Assembly (NCBI GenBank): GCA_030639305.1
Contig: DAOWCY010000062.1
Coordinates: 1-32,944, forward strand
Source of the DNA: JAGLQA01 sp023135565
GTDB taxonomy: Bacteria > Acidobacteriota > Aminicenantia > UBA2199
Direction of reading: 5' to 3'
DNA length: 32,944 nucleotides
A program made the position numbers and the translations under genes. The notes beneath the pieces were generated by a model that did not search any database, was not told where the DNA came from, and saw nothing but the letters and a program-made list of their open reading frames with translations. Within the stretch, counting starts at the first letter, position 1. The number at the start of each line of letters is the position of its first letter. Of the stretch, positions 30,074 through 32,944 are shown piece by piece.

Positions 30074-31693
30074 ATGAAAAATAAATCGGCAGTCTATCGA
30101 AAACCGGAACGCTTCTTCGAAGATTGCGGCACCGTTAACCCAAATGCGGCCTACTACGTGCCCCTGGAAAATGTCACCAATACCAAAAAACAAGATATCA
30201 AAACCATGGTCGATGCGGGCCGCTACTTCTCCATCTTTGCCCCCAGGCAGAGCGGCAAAACCACCTTTTTAGAAGAGATGTGCGCCTCCCTGCACAAAGA
30301 TAATACCTATATCGCTGTGATATTAAGCTTCGAGGAATGTCGAAATATAGAACCGGCACAGTTCTATGAACTCATAGAAAGAGAATTCAATAAAAAATTA
30401 CTGCAAAGATTAAAAGAGACAAACTACGAAAAATGCGCCGCTGTGGAGTCTTTTTTAGAGAATCATCATTTAAAAGGTCATCTTTTTTTTATGTATCTAT
30501 TCGAGGAACTTAACTCCATCATCGAGTTCAAAAAAATCGTTATCTTTATCGACGAATTCGACGGCATCCCGATGAGCGAATTGGAAAATTTCCTGACTAC
30601 CCTAAGAGAGCTCTATCTAAAATATAAAAAAATAAACCGGAAAGCCCTCTACTCCGTAGGACTGATCGGCGTCAGGAATATAACCAAACTCATCGTGGGC
30701 GGCGTGTCGCCTTTCAATATCGCCGACCAGGTAGACTTGACTCCTTTCTCTTTGAAAAATGTGCGCGACCTTTTTGCTCAATATACGGCGGAAACAAACC
30801 AGCCTTTCGAGGAAGAGGCGGTAAAAAAAATCCACGAAGAAACAGCCGGTCAACCCTGGCTGGTCAACCGCCTGGGCACCATCCTGACTATAGATGTAAA
30901 ACCGGGAACCGCGGAACCTATCGACGAGCAAGATGTAGAAAGAGCGATCCGGGCGCTGTTGAAAGAAAGAAATTCCCATTTCGACAATCTCCATGAGAAA
31001 GCCAAACTGTACAAAGAGACTTTCGTGGAGATCGTTTTCGATCATGTGGAGTATGATCCCGACAACGAGGACCAAACATGGTTGGAACAGTACGGATTAA
31101 TAAAAAACAAAGACGGGAAAGCCGCTGTCGCCAATAATATATATAAAAACAGGTATGTTAAAACTTTTTTTAAAGATGTAAAAGCAGACCGGGAGATGTC
31201 TGCGCGGGATTTCTCTCTGCCCGGAGAGCGGCTCGATATGGAAAGCATTATCCTGGATTTCGCCCAGTATATTGCCCAAATCGGGGTAAGGGCGTTTTAT
31301 GAGCAAAAAAAACCTTATGAAGAAACGGGGCAATTCTTGCTGACCGCTTATCTTTACCAGTTTGTCAAAGGTGGCGAAGGGGACTTGCGTTATGAAGTGC
31401 AGACCGGGCTGGGCAGGATGGACGACCTGCTAACCTACAAAGGCAAAAAATATATAATAGAGACAAAGGTGAATCGTTATGATAATATTTCCAGGACACT
31501 GGATGCGGGAATCACCCAATTATCGAGAAAATATTTAGCCCCGGAAGTCACCGGCGAAGGCTGCCTGATTATTTTCGATACGAAGAACCCGGTGGGCACC
31601 ATGCCTGATCCCCAGGTGCACCGGGAAGGAGAAAAAAAGATTACCGCCTTTATTATCGGCATCGGGCCTGCCGGGGGCCAAACTTTTGTTTAA
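30074..31693 (+). CDS. AAA ATPase fused to a PD-(D/E)XK nuclease-like domain
   Basis: A 539-residue protein. The N-terminal ATPase (AAA-like, PF14516-type) has a lead-in FFEDCGTVNPNAAYYVPLEN, P-loop APRQSGKTT (56-64) and Walker B IVIFIDEFD (155-163). A winged-helix-like middle part follows. The C-terminal domain (about 400-525) has GDLRYEVQTGLGRMDDLLTYKGKKYIIETKV with Asp450/Asp451 and Glu463-x-Lys465, the D...ExK core of PD-(D/E)XK nucleases. The family is common and multicopy in some bacteria, with unknown substrate. The final residues (GPAGGQTFV) and the stop come from the dispersed repeat. It is divergent from the STAND gene and closely followed by a CDF exporter. Confidence 0.88.
   Translation: MKNKSAVYRKPERFFEDCGTVNPNAAYYVPLENVTNTKKQDIKTMVDAGRYFSIFAPRQSGKTTFLEEMCASLHKDNTYIAVILSFEECRNIEPAQFYELIEREFNKKLLQRLKETNYEKCAAVESFLENHHLKGHLFFMYLFEELNSIIEFKKIVIFIDEFDGIPMSELENFLTTLRELYLKYKKINRKALYSVGLIGVRNITKLIVGGVSPFNIADQVDLTPFSLKNVRDLFAQYTAETNQPFEEEAVKKIHEETAGQPWLVNRLGTILTIDVKPGTAEPIDEQDVERAIRALLKERNSHFDNLHEKAKLYKETFVEIVFDHVEYDPDNEDQTWLEQYGLIKNKDGKAAVANNIYKNRYVKTFFKDVKADREMSARDFSLPGERLDMESIILDFAQYIAQIGVRAFYEQKKPYEETGQFLLTAYLYQFVKGGEGDLRYEVQTGLGRMDDLLTYKGKKYIIETKVNRYDNISRTLDAGITQLSRKYLAPEVTGEGCLIIFDTKNPVGTMPDPQVHREGEKKITAFIIGIGPAGGQTFV
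31666..31691. repeat. Partial dispersed repeat at the end of the AAA-nuclease gene
   Basis: CCTGCCGGGGGCCAAACTTT followed by TGTTTAA: the GC stem and the first half of the AT module. It encodes the last residues and, at its edge, the stop codon. Confidence 0.75.
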
Positions 31694-31699
31694 GGAATA

Positions 31700-32611
31700 A
31701 TGAGCAAAAACGAACGACTAAACGAGGCGCTGCATGTCACAAAGGTGGGCATCTTTGCCAATCTGTTTTTGGTGGTGCTGAAATTCGCCGCCGGTTTCTG
31801 GGGCAGAAGCAGCGCCGTTATCGCCGACGCGGTACACTCCCTTTCCGATTTCGTTTCCGACATAGCAGTGATTGCCGGGTTAAAATTGGCCGAAAAACCC
31901 CCCGACCAGGACCACAAATACGGCCACGGAAAATTTGAAACCCTGTCGGCTATATTTCTTAGTATTATATTGATCTTCACCGGGGTAGGGCTGTTCCTGG
32001 CCGGGGGCGATAGGATTCTTAAATACTTAGGCGGAGCAGCTTTAGAAAAACCGGGTTGGATCGCGGTTTTTGCTGCGTTTATCTCTATTTTAGTGAAAGA
32101 ATTTTTGTATCACTATACGGTGAGAATCGGGCGTAAAATCGACAGCCGATCGGTCATCGCCAATGCCATACACCACCGTTCCGACGCCATTTCCTCCGTG
32201 GGCGCCCTGTTAGGCGTGGGCGGCGCGGTGATTTTGGGTGAAAATTGGCGAGTACTGGACCCCCTGGCTTCGATTATAGTCAGCTTTTTTATTATCAAAG
32301 TGTCGCTGAAAATCATGAAAAAGAGCATGGATGAAATGCTGGAGGCGGCATTAGAAAAAGAAGTGGAGGACGAAATATTGGCATTGGCTGAAGGCACTGC
32401 CGGGGTCATCAATCCCCATAACCTGAGAACCCGCAGGATCGGCAGTAATATCGGCGTGGATTTACATATCGAGGTGGACGGTACCTTAAATATTAGAGAT
32501 GCCCACGAAATTTCCCACACCGTGGAAAAAAAATTACTGGAGAAGTTCGATAATAGGGCGTTTATAACGATCCATGTAGACCCGGAGGAGATCAAGAAGA
32601 GTTCAGGATGA
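31700..32611 (+). CDS. Cation diffusion facilitator (CDF) metal exporter
   Basis: A 303-residue membrane protein of the CDF family, which exports Zn, Co, Fe, Mn or similar ions using the proton gradient. Metal-site motifs are DAVHSLSDFVSD in helix 2 (about 44-55) and HHRSDAISS in helix 5 (His-x3-Asp). KYGHGKFETL is the usual loop. The C-terminal cytoplasmic domain is present (INPHNLRTRRIGSNIGVDLHIEVDGTLNIRDAHEI). AAGGAATA lies before the ATG at 31700, 6 bases after the AAA-nuclease stop, so the two genes are probably co-transcribed. The metal cannot be told. Confidence 0.93.
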   Translation: MSKNERLNEALHVTKVGIFANLFLVVLKFAAGFWGRSSAVIADAVHSLSDFVSDIAVIAGLKLAEKPPDQDHKYGHGKFETLSAIFLSIILIFTGVGLFLAGGDRILKYLGGAALEKPGWIAVFAAFISILVKEFLYHYTVRIGRKIDSRSVIANAIHHRSDAISSVGALLGVGGAVILGENWRVLDPLASIIVSFFIIKVSLKIMKKSMDEMLEAALEKEVEDEILALAEGTAGVINPHNLRTRRIGSNIGVDLHIEVDGTLNIRDAHEISHTVEKKLLEKFDNRAFITIHVDPEEIKKSSG

Positions 32612-32944
32612 TCTCAAGAAGCCCGCTCTGGTAGTGTCAAGTATTCTGTGTACATATTCTTTAGTGATATGATTATATACAATATAGATAAAAATGGACC
32701 CCGCCCAAATTGTGGAAAACTTAAGGAGAGCCGCTTCCATATTAGGTTTTCGAGTTCCTCCTAAACCTGAGTTCGTGTGATCTCCTCCTGAGTTCTCTCG
32801 ATCCCCTCTGAACTACTAATCAGTGAAAATCTTGTTTTTTTGCGAAGATTTAACACACCCCGCTTCCTCTTGTCTCGTTCCTCGACAATCGGAACCACCC
32901 CTCTCAAGAGGGGAATGTGCTCGTAAACTCTAAAAGAGCTATCG
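32612..32944. other. Non-coding end of window with hairpin and possible element remnants
   Basis: No convincing gene. GTGTCAAGTATTCTGTGTAC (32634-32653) resembles the outer ends of some IS256-like elements (from memory, weak). A 28-residue frame opens at 32694 (MDPAQIVENLRRAASILGF..) without a good ribosome binding site and may be a gene fragment. CCCCTC-TCAA-GAGGGG (32898-32913) is a tight hairpin, part of a sequence that looks like a widespread intergenic repeat. Confidence 0.4.

Noticed and set aside
29918..30193. 91-codon minus-strand frame overlapping the AAA-nuclease start
   Set aside because: Its start lies inside the nuclease gene and it crosses that gene's promoter. The composition of the tail is protein-like, so a decayed fragment cannot be excluded, but nothing supports a gene.

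Overview
The window looks like a chromosomal piece of an anaerobic, uncultured-type bacterium. A ferredoxin-dependent 2-oxoacid oxidoreductase, an MglA/MglB switch, several toxin-antitoxin (TA) modules, a very large TIR/CHAT STAND protein and a dense family of modular GC-hairpin/AT repeats together recall Candidatus Aminicenantes (OP8). That placement is from memory of gene style and is not proven here.

Layout. (1) 1-1078: truncated AAA/STAND ATPase (-), then an AbrB-RelE type TA pair (+). (2) 1079-5123: a repeat-rich spacer, fabH (-), a lipoprotein (-), then a probable operon read leftward from a strong promoter: DUF4160, DUF2442 and a TIR-like effector. (3) 5124-14159 is the housekeeping core, all on the minus strand and read leftward: tRNA-Ser(GGA), SRP RNA, dnaX, ybaB, recR, porGDAB, mglB-mglA, leuC, leuD. 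The SRP-dnaX-ybaB-recR order is classical. The appended ferredoxin oxidoreductase, Ras-like switch and isopropylmalate isomerase genes are not. (4) 14160-18120: a TauE/SafE permease, two antitoxin genes whose PIN toxins are broken, mobile-element scraps, and an intact Panacea-type TA pair. (5) 18380-21808: secreted protein, ECF sigma factor and zinc-binding anti-sigma factor, probably one autoregulated operon with an ECF-like promoter, preceded by an Old Yellow Enzyme family oxidoreductase. (6) 21809-24678: a predicted sigma-54 promoter with a long palindrome in front of a strongly charge-segregated secreted protein, a UPF0175/DUF3368 TA pair, and an ankyrin protein. (7) 24877-32611: a 1537-residue TIR-coiled coil-NTPase-TPR-CHAT-TIR protein (-), divergent from an AAA ATPase fused to a PD-(D/E)XK nuclease (+), then a CDF cation exporter.

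Most unusual points. The giant STAND protein carries two kinds of effector (two TIR domains and one caspase-like CHAT domain), and an in-frame ATG behind a perfect Shine-Dalgarno sequence could produce a separate CHAT-TIR protein. A dispersed repeat family sits exactly at gene boundaries: it supplies the C-terminal codons of several proteins (sigma factor, permease, AAA-nuclease), the ribosome binding site of leuD, and probably an internal insertion in LeuC. The two AAA ATPase genes at opposite ends of the window both have consensus promoters placed so that transcription should begin at the start codon, giving leaderless mRNAs.

All calls come from reading the sequence by eye. No database search, profile search or folding program was run.
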